A program made the translations under genes and the position numbers. Under the pieces are notes generated by a model. The model had not been told where the DNA came from. It saw only the letters and a list, made by a program, of their open reading frames with translations, and did no database searches. A stretch of 64,000 nt of DNA from contig CM056724.1 in assembly GCA_029844215.1 (NCBI GenBank), positions 30,170,446-30,234,445 on the forward strand. The letters run 5' to 3'. Source of the stretch: Przewalskia tangutica (lineage: Eukaryota > Streptophyta > Magnoliopsida > Solanales > Solanaceae). Below, one piece after another: positions 25,010 through 35,661 of this stretch; position 1 is the first letter of the stretch; every line of letters begins with the position of its first letter.

Positions 25010-25711
25010 CTAAAGAGCCCCTGCAAGACTATGATAGCGGGTTGGATCCTCATAGGGGGAGCCAGCTGCAGCACTCAACTTTGGTTTAGTATCAACTGGA
25101 GTGGAAGTGGACTTACAGGATGACATATCAGCCCTCTCAATGATCTCGGTTGCATACTTCCTCTGTGATAAAAATAGTCCACCTGCATGACCAGTGACAG
25201 CAATCCTCGAAAAATAACTCAATGGCCCCAAGTCTTTCATGGCAAACTCAGAACTGAGCATTGTCATAATAGACTGGTGTAATGTATCAGAAGAGGCAGT
25301 CAAGATAATATCATCCACATATAACAGAATATAAGCCATCAAAGAACCACGACGATATATGAACAATGAATTATCAGACCTGCTGTGAGAGAACTCAATA
25401 GTCGAAATATAGTCAGCAAACCTCTTATACCAAGCCCGTGGAGACTGCTTAAGCCCATACAAGGACTTCTTCAACAAACAGACATGATGAGGATATCGAG
25501 TATCCCTAAACCCCAAGGGCTGATACATATACACTGTCTCATTGAGATTACCATGTAGGAAAACATTCTTCAAGTCTATCTGATGAATGGGCCATGATTT
25601 CGAAAGAGTCAAGCTGAGCACAGTGCGAATGGTAGTTGGCTTGACCACCGGGCTAAATATCTCACCACAATCTACACCAATCTGCTGAGTCTTACCATCA
25701 CCTACAGACAA
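25010..25711 (-). pseudogene. Copia B reverse transcriptase
   Basis: A 233-codon open frame covers most of the RVT_2 domain: FSPVVKPTTIRTVLSL, WPIHQIDLKNVFLHGNL (the usual Asp-Val-Lys-Asn-Ala-Phe block), KSLYGLKQSPRAWY, and the catalytic YVDDIILTAS. It ends in TPVDTKPKL...YHSLAGAL. The catalytic Asp pair is intact. The N-terminal part lies in another frame, joined near 25711-25760, where a linker frame (25702-26217, PSSYNFLDN region) overlaps. It would copy element RNA into DNA if whole. The break on each side makes it a pseudogene. Confidence 0.85.
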
Positions 25712-26225
25712 GTCTTATGTCTTGCAAACTTCCACGTCTTATTATCAATAAGAGCATTATATTCATCAGTCATGACAATTTTCCAATTTGAATTATTTAA
25801 AACAGACACGGGATTACGGGGTAAGGGTAATTTAAGAACATTAGAATTTAAATTAAAATGTCTTTTTGATTTAAAAATACCCTGTTGGGCTTGGGTGACT
25901 GATCCATGACTCGGGGCTGAATTTGGTGAATTTGGGAAGTGTCGGAATACAGGACGGGCCGCGGAAGTGAGCTCACGCCCGTAATCGATATGGTAGCCGA
26001 TGTTGATGGGCCAAAATGGACATCGAATGTGACGATTGAATCGGGCCGTAATCGATAGAAATGGCCTTGGCCTTGAGCCCAAAACGGATCGAGATCGTGA
26101 TATGAGGACCAGTGGGAAGTGGGCCCGCTGGTGCAATATTGGCGCGGGATATGTCCGAAAATGGTGAATTAAATACGGGGATATACAATTATCCAAAAAA
26201 TTATATGAACTAGGCACGGGGCTAT

Positions 26226-27480
26226 CTACCTTCGCAAATGGAAATTGTGACTCATAAAAATATAATGACTAATAATGATTCGATTAGATGACAAATCAAA
26301 ACATTTATAACCACGGTGATTTGACGGATAATCTAAAAACACACAAGGGGTAGAACGAGCCTGAAGTTTGTTAATTGTGGTGGATGGAAAGAGTGGATAA
26401 CATAAGCACCCAAAGACCCTAAGATGTGAATACGAAGGAGTCTTATTATATAAAATATGTAGAGAGAACCAATATGTCAAACCTTTGGAAGGAAGAATGT
26501 TAAGGATATCAGTAGCCATTTGTATAGCATGATGTCAAAAATACGGGGGTACGAAAGCATGAACCAAGAATGTTCGAATAATGTTATTAATGATACGAAT
26601 TTTGTGTTCGATTTTCCCATTTTGTGAAGACGTATGAGAACAAAAAAACAAAAATTGATTCCATTTTTAGCACAAAATTCTTCATTGTCATACTCTTTGT
26701 CATTATCACATTGGATATTTTTTATTTCTCGTTCGAATTGGATCTTAATTAAAGCTCTAAATTTTTGGAAGATGGAAAAAACTTGAGATTTCTTTGCTAG
26801 TGGAAACGTCCATAAAAATTTAGAATAATCATCTAAAAATAGAACATAGTAATGATGACCCAATGAACTAAAACAGGAGATGTCCATAAATCGCTATGAA
26901 TAATATCAAATGACATTGAAGTAGTAGAATTAGATTCCATAAATGGTAACTTAACAATTTTTCCTAAGGAACAAGATTGACAATTCGGAGTACTACGCGT
27001 GCCCTTACAAGAAATAAGTTTATTTTTATCTAAGACAGATAAAATAGACGGCCCTGGATGACCTAGACGAACATGCCACAAGAAAGGAACAAGGGCTGCA
27101 AAAGTGGATGGAATGTCTTGACGCGAGTAACCAAGACTTGGTGTGATTGGATAAAGATCTCCCGTATTGTCACACCTCATGAGAAGACTCACCGTCTTGA
27201 AATCCTTCACATAAAACACAAAATGATCAAAATCAATAGAAACTCAATTATCAGTGGTGAATTTACGAACATACACCAATTTTTAATTAATTTTGATGCG
27301 TGAAGGGAATTTTTCAAGACAAGTGATGGATGATGAGGAGCCAAAGTTTTATGACCATAACTCATAATTGGAATTGAATTACTATTACCAACAATTATAC
27401 CATAATTACTGCTCAAACTGGAATAAGACGAGAGAGTACCTTGGTCGGATGTCATGTGGGTATGATGTACCAATTCGGGT
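26226..27480 (-). pseudogene. Copia B protease remnant, GAG-pre-integrase and integrase
   Basis: Reading down the minus strand: 27473-27207 holds HMTSDQGTLSSY, the segment after the protease active site. The DTG/DSG residues are absent and the preceding text is WYIIPT instead, so the protease is probably dead. At 27219-26833 comes the GAG-pre-integrase (MRCDNTGDLYPI, WHVRLGHPG, CQSCSLGKIVKLPF) with the zinc-binding His and Cys residues, then HSDLWTSPVL with the first catalytic Asp. After a frame shift, 26887-26477 continues FLDDYSKFLWTFPL and IQCDND (second Asp). A third frame, 26519-26226, holds the integrase C-terminal LRVFGCLCYPLFPST. At least three frame breaks. Confidence 0.8.
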
Positions 27481-27489
27481 TCGGTTGAG

Positions 27490-28596
27490 TCATTTCAAGT
27501 ATGTGCATTGCGGTTTCAATGTCAGTTTGTGTCGATCCCGCTGCGTGATGGGCTTGAGGAGGCCGAGGTCCGAGTATTCGATCACGCTCACCCATAGCCG
27601 GGTCTCAAACTCAAATCGACTCGAGATTGGGCTCGACTAGGCAGAAACTAGGCCCGCTTCCTGTAAACGAAAGCCCACCGATCGCTACCGGAATTGGGCC
27701 TCATCACATCGCATAGGTCCCACCGCGCCCTGTGGATCGATGCTGATGCTGACCACCCCGAGGGGCACCACCGCTATTGCCACTATTCTGGTTGCCGCCG
27801 GTGTTGCCACCGCGATTCTTGTCATTATTTTTCCGATTTTGACCTTTTTACCACCATCGTTGTTGCAATTTCAAGTTGGTGGGATCGAAAGGAGAAAAAT
27901 TTAACTCAGTCATCATGACGACGGGACTAGCCCCTATAGCCGCCTTTTAGCCAAACCCGCTTCTTCAAATATAAGCATGGAGCGGGCTTGATAGAATTCC
28001 GGAAGGGGGTTACTTTGACGAAGGATCAAAGCAACCCCGTTATAGGCCTCGGACAGGCCTGCAACCATCTGTAGGATGAGACGACTATTGCTCACCTGAG
28101 CCCCCACGTTGCAAAGTTGATCCGCCAAGTCCTTGAGTCATTTATAATAAGATGAAACGTTAGGAAAATTCACCATAGCAACTTGAGAAAAATTATATTC
28201 AAGGGTGACAATGCGTGAATGATTGTTATCTTGGAAGATATCCCGCAATCGATTCCAAGCAGTTATAGTTGTGGAGTTGGGTTTCATAATCGTTTGTAAA
28301 AGGTCCATGAATATTGTGGCATAAATCTATTGGAGAACCTTTGCGTCAAGCGTTATCCATAATTTTGGATTGTCCACTTTGGTGGGTACATCATCATCTT
28401 CGGTGGTCTCATCCCCCGTTGTAGTCGGAGGGATGATGTGGTGAAGAGCTTGATGTGTCATTGCATGAATTTTGAATAATTCTGCCCATATCCCATATTG
28501 AACGTTTTCTAGGTCAAGAACAATATCAAGAATATCAAGAACGCTCTTGATGTTAGAAACTTTTAGGGTGGGATGAAACGTGTTATTATCAGTCAT
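27490..28596 (-). pseudogene. Copia B gag
   Basis: Starts at ATG 28596 (MTDNNTFHPTLKVSNIKS), continues IWAELFKIHAMTHQALHHII, and meets a stop after codon 89. Beyond it the frame reads WNRLRDIFQDNNHSR, then another stop, then ADQLCNVGAQVSNSRLILQM and PEFYQARSMLIFEE (28128-27934). These are the Copia capsid core. The tail near 27830-27700 encodes Gly/Asn-rich NRGGN...GGNQNSG, a nucleocapsid-like region. The start lies about 160 bp inside the right LTR, the normal leader distance. Related to the gags at 10303 and 22197. Confidence 0.8.
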
Positions 28597-28754
28597 GATG
28601 CAGAGAACAAACTTTGGACAAGAATATATTTTAGGTAGAGGGGAGGCTCGGGTTTACAGAAATTGGGGGGGGGGGGTTTGTCACGAATTTCAAGAGAAAA
28701 ATCGAGAAAGAAGTGAAGCGGAAGCAAGAAAATTAACCTAGACTCTTGTTACCA

Positions 28755-29087
28755 TGAAAGAATTAATCCCTTGATTATTCTTATTGATGAAAGATATATA
28801 TATATATATATATATATGCAAGTTACCATAGGAAAATCTTTTTCCTATTCTACATCTAAATCTCTATACTATATGGAGACTAACTATACAATTATGATAA
28901 TATTATAATACTAATTAAGGTACAAGACTAATATAGTAATATCTAATATATACCATATACAAATCTGTTCATGTGGGCCCCATTCCTGTGACTGCATTGG
29001 GCCGTGATCCGTGATCCGTGATCCTTAATGCTCTAAATATACATATAATATACATTTATATATGGTATATTATGTATATATTTAACA
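28755..29087 (-). repeat. 5' LTR of Copia B
   Basis: The LTR is 333 bp, from tgaaagaattaatccc to tatatttaaca. It is longer than its partner mainly through a TA microsatellite at 28796-28817 and a repeated gtgatcc unit near 29013. Point differences between the two LTRs are several per hundred, so the insertion is not very young. Confidence 0.85.
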
Positions 29088-29290
29088 ATTTCAGATAGTT
29101 ATTTAGGTCAATTTCTCTTAGCACTCAGATAGTTTGTAGATCTTCAAAGTTAGTTGTAATACTCAAATCCCTCTTGTAGAAATTATCTTATTTTAGTTCA
29201 ATTAGTGAGACTACTTTTCATTGGCAGAGGTGTATCAAGATTTTAAGTACCAAGGGCGCTCATGTTGTGTGTACACACTACGTATTACTT

Positions 29291-29515
29291 TAGTACTCTC
29301 TCTGTTCCAAAAAAATTAATCTAGTTTGACTTGACATAAAATTTAAAAAATAAAAAAATTTGTTTGAAATGTGTGATCCAAATAGATCTTAGATATTTGT
29401 GTGATTGTAAATAATCTCATAAAGTTAAATTATTTTTAAATATAAAAAATAATCAATTTTTTCGGAACAAACTAATAAGAAAAGTATTCTAATATTTATA
29501 GTTGGGGGAGTACTA
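29291..29515. mobile_element. Stowaway-like MITE
   Basis: The left end is tagtactctctctgttcc. The right end read in reverse is tagtactcccccaact, giving 'CTCYCTCYGTTCC'-type inverted termini flanked by TA. Interior about 200 bp, AT-rich, no frame. The termini match the widespread Tc1/mariner-derived Stowaway consensus CTCCCTCCGTTCC. Confidence 0.65.
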
Positions 29516-29730
29516 TATGTAAGGGAGGATAGACAATTTCTGTAGTCCTCACAGGGGTGTTTTAGTAATTTTAATCTTCATGACATTAACCATTCAAGTT
29601 TCTACACGTGTTATTTTTCTGGCCTATTCCAACTTTGTGCATTCTGACTTTTGAAGTCCATTCCTAAGCTACATGAGCCTATATAATTGATAGATTTGTA
29701 TTATCTTTATATGAATTTTGTTTTGCACCT

Positions 29731-30409
29731 TAATCCCTCCCTTTCATATTATATGTATTTTTAGCTTTTTATATTTAATCTAATATAAATAACTTTTTTA
29801 TAAAATCAAAGAAGTTTTAATAGTATTTTTTTCAAATTTACCCATAATTTTAGATAAATGATTTTTACATAACCAAGAGTTCATACTAAATTGTTACTAT
29901 TTAATTAGGGGCAATTTAATAAAAGAAACTTCTTACTATACTTTTTCGAGATAAGTAATTTCTTAACGATTGTGTTCGAGCTAAAAACATCATATAATAT
30001 AGACCGAAGAAAGTATTAGATTATCCTTTACACTATTTGTCATCATTTACCCTTATTTTTAGATAAATGAATTTTTAATTTTTTACATAACCAATCATTT
30101 ATATTAAATTATTACTATTTAATTAAGAATAATTTAGTAAAAACACTTCCTACTTTTTAGGGGCAATAATTTCTTAAGGGTGTGTCGGAGCTAAAAACAT
30201 CATATAATATAGATAGACTGAAGGAAGTATTGGATTTAACATTATTTTTAGATGAATAAATTTTACATAACTAAGAATTCATATTGAATTGTTACTATTA
30301 AATTAAGGGTAATTTAGTAAAATCACTTCTTATTTATTAAGGGTAAGTAATTTCTTAATGGATGTGTTCGAGCTAAAAACATCATATAATATGAACGGGA
30401 GGAAGTATG
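29731..30409. mobile_element. Stowaway-like MITE with a threefold internal tandem repeat
   Basis: The left end reads taatccctccctttcatatt. The reverse of the right end reads atacttcctcccgttcatat, typical Stowaway termini. Inside, a ~200-bp unit occurs three times. Each unit contains 'agataaatga' or similar, 'ttacataac', 'ttactatt', a 'taatttcttaa' block and 'gagctaaaaacatcatataa', and ends with 'gaagaaagta', 'gaaggaagta' or 'ggaggaagta' (near 30010, 30225, 30400). So the right terminus is present three times and the left once. Confidence 0.7.
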
Positions 30410-30858
30410 AGAATATCCTTTACATTATTTATCATCATATATATTGGTAAAGTTTAGGCAACTTTGGAGCCACATTTTCATTTCCAATTGGACTATTTAT
30501 TAGATCTTATTAATAAAATTACTCTCTCATTTTTAATTTATGTGATACTTTTCGTTTTTCAATAGTTAATTTGATTAAACTATGAAGCTAAATTAAATTA
30601 GATCAATTTAATATTTTATATTAGAAATTAATTATTTAAAAATAAAAAAATTACTTTAAAATACAATTTTAACTAAAAATTAATATCTGTAAGCATAAAC
30701 TATATATGAAGAGCTAAACTAATTCTCGAGGTCCATTTAATGAATTTTGTTTAATTTACTTAATTTCATCTATTTAAGCTTAAATCACCGCATTTGATAA
30801 TTCTCTTGCCAAACTTTCTTCCTCATAAATAACTTTTTATTTAGGTGACTAAGTAGTC
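30410..30858. other. AT-rich intergenic DNA
   Basis: No gene, RNA or clear element ends were recognised. Text near 30520-30600 ('tctcatttttaatttatgtg') resembles a degraded Stowaway end. Confidence 0.4.
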
Positions 30859-31154
30859 GTTTGGACATAGACTTTAAATATTTTTCACTTTATTGGAATT
30901 TATGAAATTAGAGTTGAAGATGGAGTTGTGTTTGGTTATATTTTTTGCAAAGAAAATTTGGAATAATGTTCATGTTTAAATATACTTAAATACAACTTCA
31001 AAAATAATAAGTGAGTTGAAAAACAAGTTATAAGTTATTTTAAATTTAAAATGCAACTTCAAGTTGAATTTATAATTTTCATGGCTAAACACAAATTTTA
31101 AAATAAAACAAAATATTATTCCGAAAAAGTGAATAACTTTTATGGCGAAACACG
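30859..31154. mobile_element. MITE, second member of the GTTTGG-CATA family
   Basis: The left end is cgtttggacatagacttt, followed by tttttcactttat. The reverse of the right end is cgtgtttcgccataaaag, followed by ttattcactttttc. Same terminal pattern and size class as 8686-8888. The AT-rich interior contains a partly repeated 'aacttcaa' motif. No coding capacity. Confidence 0.6.
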
Positions 31155-31287
31155 TTCTAAGAAAATTTTATAATTATGAAGATTTATCAACATACATGTT
31201 AAATGTGTCACTGCATTATATTATGTGGTAAGAAATATACAAATTATATTTCTTTAATTAAAATAATACTAATTTATATCTTGAGTT

Positions 31288-32102
31288 CGGAAACGTTGTT
31301 TCCACACACGTGCACATATAGTGTCAATGATCATAATTTCCTTAAATGGAAGAGATATTGGTACGTATACGAGTTATTTGAGACGTAAAGTAATAGACGG
31401 TTATTGGCCAAATGACGTTGGTTTCACGTTGGTAAAACCGAGTCGGAAAAAAGGACCGCAACGCCGGAAAACCATCTCGGCGCCGCGGCGCCACCACCTC
31501 TGAGCTGGTGGGCCGCGCGCTGAACTCTCTGAGATTCCGCCACGGCGCCAACTCGCAGGTCGCGGCCACTGCGCGATTTCAAAACGTTGGAAGCGAATTA
31601 AAGGTGATTTTTGTGCTGACTTTGGAGTATTAACTCTCCATTATGTTGCTCATGAATTCAGTCATTATTTGGCTGAATTGTAACTCCACAATCAAGTCTA
31701 ATTCATGGCAATTCAATGTCATTACTTGGTATGTGGAAGGTCATCTTCCAAACACTATAAAATGATGTCTTGGGCTCATTTGGAAAACACACTTGACATT
31801 CTACACTTAACAATTTTCTAAAAAATTATTCTTCATCTCTTGCAATCAAACACTCAAAGATCTTTCTTCCTATTGCGAACTCTTGAGTCTCCTTTGCTAA
31901 TTAGTTTGATTGTTGTTTTATCTTGGGAGATAAGTTGGCATACCACCGTTAAAGGAATATGCGGGGAAATATTATCTTAAGGATAGATTGAAACTTCAAC
32001 CGACTCAGCAAGACCATTTTCTTTATTTATTTCCAGATTTATTATTTACTTGTTGTTGTTGTTGCTTCCCGTTTCTTTGTAATTTTATATTTATATCCAA
32101 CA
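31288..32102 (+). repeat. 5' LTR of Copia D (5' edge missing)
   Basis: From cggaaacgttgtttcca to ...tatatccaaca this is a near copy of 37351-38192. The first ~80 bp of the 3' LTR (tgttggaaatatttatt...) have no clear counterpart, so this LTR is truncated or strongly diverged at its start. It holds the GC-rich module at about 31440-31570, and a TATA box (actataaaatga) at 31754-31765. The end CCAACA mirrors the start TGTTGG of the 3' LTR. Confidence 0.75.
31754..31765 (+). promoter_or_regulatory. Probable TATA box of the Copia D LTR promoter
   Basis: The sequence actataaaatga is conserved at the same place in the other LTR (37853-37864). It lies about 340 bp before the LTR end in each copy, the region where LTR transcription normally begins. 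Confidence 0.45.
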
Positions 32103-32138
32103 AGCTTAAGATAATATTCGCTGCTTTCAACAACAACA

Positions 32139-32522
32139 ATGTCTGCGGAAGATCAAATCAACGCTGGAAATTCGAACACCACTCAAGGTATTCCCTATGC
32201 CTTAAACCTCGCTGCTCAAGATGTTCCAAATACCTTTGCTTCTATGTTACTCTTCCTGACAATTATGAGAATATCACATTTCCTAACGAAAGACCCTCCA
32301 CTAGTTGGAGAAGATGCGGACCCTCAGCATAGTAATATGGCGGGAGGGAACCGAGTTATCCATGTCTATGACGACGTGAAGGTGGTCCGTAAGGATTGCA
32401 ACCACTGTGGTAAAGTTGGTCACATGGCCAAAGACTGCCACAAGCTCAAACAAGAGAAGGCCAGAGGCAAGATTAAGACAAACATCGTCGAAGACACGTT
32501 CTTAGACGATATGATTGAATAA
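32139..32522 (+). pseudogene. Copia D gag, internally deleted
   Basis: ATG 32139 follows the LTR by 36 bp and opens 127 codons. The N-terminus contains YALNLAAQDV and ISHFLTKDPP, the latter being the start of the capsid-like domain of Tork/Tnt1-type gags. The C-terminus holds a good CCHC knuckle, CNHCGKVGHMAKDC (C-x2-C-x4-H-x4-C), at about residues 87-100. Family members have some 250 residues or more here, so most of the capsid core between DPP (near residue 52) and the knuckle has been lost in frame. The protein could bind RNA but hardly form a particle. Confidence 0.8.
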
Positions 32523-32531
32523 TTCTCAGCA

Positions 32532-34625
32532 GTGGTACTAGAATCCAACCTCGTTGAGAATTCGGTGCAATGGTGGTTGGACACATGTGCTACCCGTCAC
32601 ATTTGTTCCAATAGAAACACCTTCTCCACTTATACACCAGCCACAAACAAGAAGCTATTCATGAGAAACAATTCTTCTTCCGAAGTGCTGGGGGTAGGAA
32701 AGGTAGTCCTGAAGATGACATCCGGAAAAGAGCTGACTCTGAAGGAATTGATGCATGTTCCAGAAATTTGAAGAAATTTAATTTCTGGACATGTGTTAGT
32801 AAATGCTGGTTTTAGGCTAGTGTTAGAAGCTAACAAATTTGTAATCACTAAAAACGGAATATTTATAAGAAGGGGCTTCATCTGTGAAGACCTCTTTAAG
32901 GTTAATGTTGTACCGGTAATGTCTTATGTTTCAACTATCAATAAAATTGAGTCTTCCGCTTACTTGATTGAGTCATCCAATTTATGGCATCATAGATTAG
33001 GACATGTTAACTATCAATCTATCCAAATATTGATAAAGTTGAAATTATTGTCGTCTATCGACATAAACCCTCAACGTAAGTGCGAGGTGTGCGTAGAGGC
33101 AAAACTGTCCAAAAATCCCTTTAGATCCATCAAAAAGGAAACCCCTCCTCTAGAACTCATACATACTGATATACGTGATTTGAAGTTTGATCAAACTAGA
33201 GGGTGAAACAAGTACTTTGTGACTTTATTAGATGATGGCACAAGATTTTGTTACCTTTATTTACTAAAAAGTAAAGATGAAGCCTTTGAAGCATTCAAAC
33301 GCTACAAAGCAGAAGTTGAGAATCAACTAAGAAGATAGATTAAAACAATTTGTAGTGATAGAAGGGGAGAATATGTAGCGCCCTTTGAAAATTTTTGTAC
33401 CCAATCGGATATAGTTCATCAAACGATGGCTCCTTACTCACCTCAATCAAACGGTGTGGCTGAACGCAAGAATGCTTTACTCATAAACTCAGGCCTTCCC
33501 CAACACATATGGGGAGAAGCTGTTCTCACAGCAAACACGATTCTTAATAGAGTCTCACACAAAGGTAAGGACAAAACTCCATACGAGCTATGGAAAGAAA
33601 AGAAACCTACCTACAAATATTTGAAGGTATTGGGTTTTCTGGCCAAGGTAAAAGTATATATGCCAAAGCAGATCAAGATTGGACCTAAGACTGTGGATTG
33701 CATATTCATCGGATATGCCAATAACAGTAGTGCTTATCGCTTTCTAGTGCATAGGTCGGATGTACCAGACATTTATGAGAATACAATCTTGGAATCAAAG
33801 AACGCGTGGTTCTTTGAAGACACGTTTCCATATAAGGACAAGAACATAACCTCTCACAAACGAAGTTATGAACAAAGCTCTGAGGATCTAGGAGTCGTTG
33901 ATTACCTAGATCCGAACGGTTCAGATCTCGTAAATTCTAAAGTGGTTGACGATCAGGAATTCAGTATTCCAGATTATCAGGACTTGGAAGATTCAGTTAT
34001 GGAACCAAGACGAAGCAAAAGGGCCCGGAAGGACAAGTCCTTCGGTCTATACTATGAAGCTTATTTGATTCAGGACGAATCACAGACAATCACAGAAGCA
34101 TTGTCAACTCTAGAAGCACCGCTCTGGAAGGAAGCTATAGAAAGTAAATTAGAGTCCATCCTGCACAACCACACCTGGGATTTGTATGACCTTCCTCCAG
34201 GACACAAACCTTTAGGTTGTAAATGGATACTCAAAAGGAAGTTAAAAGCAGATGGTTCTATCGACAAATACAAAGCTAGGTTGGTCGTCAAGGGCTATCG
34301 CCAAAAGGAGGGTCTTGACTACTTCGACACCTATGCTCCAGTGTCTAGAATGACATCCATATGTATGTTCATAGCCATCGCCGTCTTGCGGGATCTTGAA
34401 ATACATCAAATGGATGTCAAAACAGCCTTCCTGAATGGTGATTTGGAAGAAGAAATATAAATGGATCAACCCGAAAGGTATGTGGTTCCAAGACAAGAGA
34501 CAAAAGTGTGTTGGCTTGTAAAATCGTTGTACGGGCTGAAACAGGCCCCTAAAAAATGGCACAAGAAATTTTACAGTACCCTACTATCAAAAGGGTTTAC
34601 CATTAATAAATGTGACAAATGTGTC
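32532..34625 (+). pseudogene. Copia D pol, first part: protease, integrase, reverse transcriptase N-terminal part
   Basis: In order: protease with WWLDTCATRHIC, where the usual Asp-Thr-Gly has become Asp-Thr-Cys (about 32575); GAG-pre-integrase with WHHRLGHVN and CEVCVEAKL (HHCC zinc motif); integrase with LIHTDI (first Asp), CSDRRGEYV (second Asp; the usual NG is RR) and QSNGVAERKN (Glu). About nine residues usual after that point are missing. Then comes the linker RRSKRARKDKSF and RT: KWILKRKLKADGSIDKYKAR, YAPVSRMTSI, MDVKTAFLNGDLEEEI, KSLYGLKQAPKKWHKKF. Stops interrupt near 32769, 33206, 33338 and 34458. RT is cut at 34625 by the hAT insertion and resumes at 35662. Confidence 0.85.
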
Positions 34626-35503
34626 TAGGGGTGTACAAAACAGATCGACTTAAACCGACCGAATCGACCGAACCGGGCCGAATCGACCGAATGGACGACC
34701 GTCCGGACCGATGATTCCGTCCGGTCCTCGTCCACAAAAATGTCGATTCCGGTTTTCCGGTCGGTAAAACCGGAATTTTCCGGTCCGGACCGGAATGGAC
34801 CGGAATTTTTTTTTTTTTTTTTTAAAAATTGAATTTTCAATATGAAAATTGACATTCCGGATGCGGTGCCACGCAATTTTTACGTTGAAATCAATTGTAC
34901 ATCGCGAGATATTTAGATTTGAAAAGGGGAAAATGTAACGATTTGGGGAAAAGTGAAATTGAGAGGCAAGATGGACGTTTTGGAGAAATCGGCGGAATCA
35001 AATCGCTTATGCAGTTTGGCCACCCCGTATCGAAAAAATACGCGAAATCAAAAAAATAATTAGGTAAAACGAACGTACGAGCGCAAAGTTATGACGATAT
35101 AAAGTTTGATCAATTTACAACCTATATTTGATAGGTCAATACGTCCGGCGGGGAGTGGCGGGGGCTGTCCAGGTGGATGGGGCTGGCGGGGTGGTGGCTG
35201 GGGGACTGGGCAAATCATTCGGTCAGAGTAACCTGTAATTTGCCTTGATCTTGGTCGGTCGGTTTAACCTTTTGCACCCTAGTTTGAGAATGTCCAAATT
35301 CCAAATAGAAAATAGAAAATATAAATGTGGTGTAACTTTAATTAATGAGTAGTTCGAGTTAGATACGAACCAAGTACATTTGGTGATTTTCTTTTAGTTT
35401 GTTTTATTAATTAAATAAATTTTATTTAAGGATAAGTAAAAAAAAAAAAATATTTAATGATATTGATAAACGAAAACATTATTAAAAATTTATAATTTAA
35501 TTG

Positions 35504-35538
<35 letters not shown>

Positions 35539-35653
35539 GGTCCAACCGGGACCGGACCGGAATTTTCCGGTCCTCGGTCGTAAATTTTACGGATTCGCCC
35601 GGTCCATTCGGTTCGGTCAGGTCGGTCCGGTTCTGGACCGGTGAACACCCCTA
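34626..35653. mobile_element. Non-autonomous hAT element nested in Copia D
   Basis: The ends are taggggtgtac and ...gtgaacacccct a, flanked by a perfect 8-bp duplication aatgtgtc (34618-34625 and 35654-35661), diagnostic of hAT. Both subterminal zones (34650-34810 and 35535-35640) are dense in CCGGTCCG/GGACCGG repeats. The centre is AT-rich with poly-A runs at 34806-34823 and about 35509-35535 and no transposase. Removing the element and one duplication restores continuity of the RT reading frame across the site, so it inserted into an existing Copia element. Confidence 0.9.
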
Positions 35654-35661
35654 AATGTGTC

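Larger units (their letters stand above)
24059..29087 (-). mobile_element. Copia B, structurally complete LTR retrotransposon with target duplication
   Basis: Two LTRs (24059-24360 and 28755-29087) flank gag, protease, integrase, reverse transcriptase and RNase H in Copia order on the minus strand. The perfect 5-bp duplication atttc at 24054-24058 and 29088-29092 proves a single insertion event. A polypurine tract (minus strand GCGGGGTG) borders the left LTR. The PBS area next to the right LTR reads tggtaacaagagtct on the minus strand, a degenerate version of TGGTATCAGAGC. All coding parts carry stops or frame shifts, so it is not autonomous now. Copia A and C are relatives. Confidence 0.9.
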
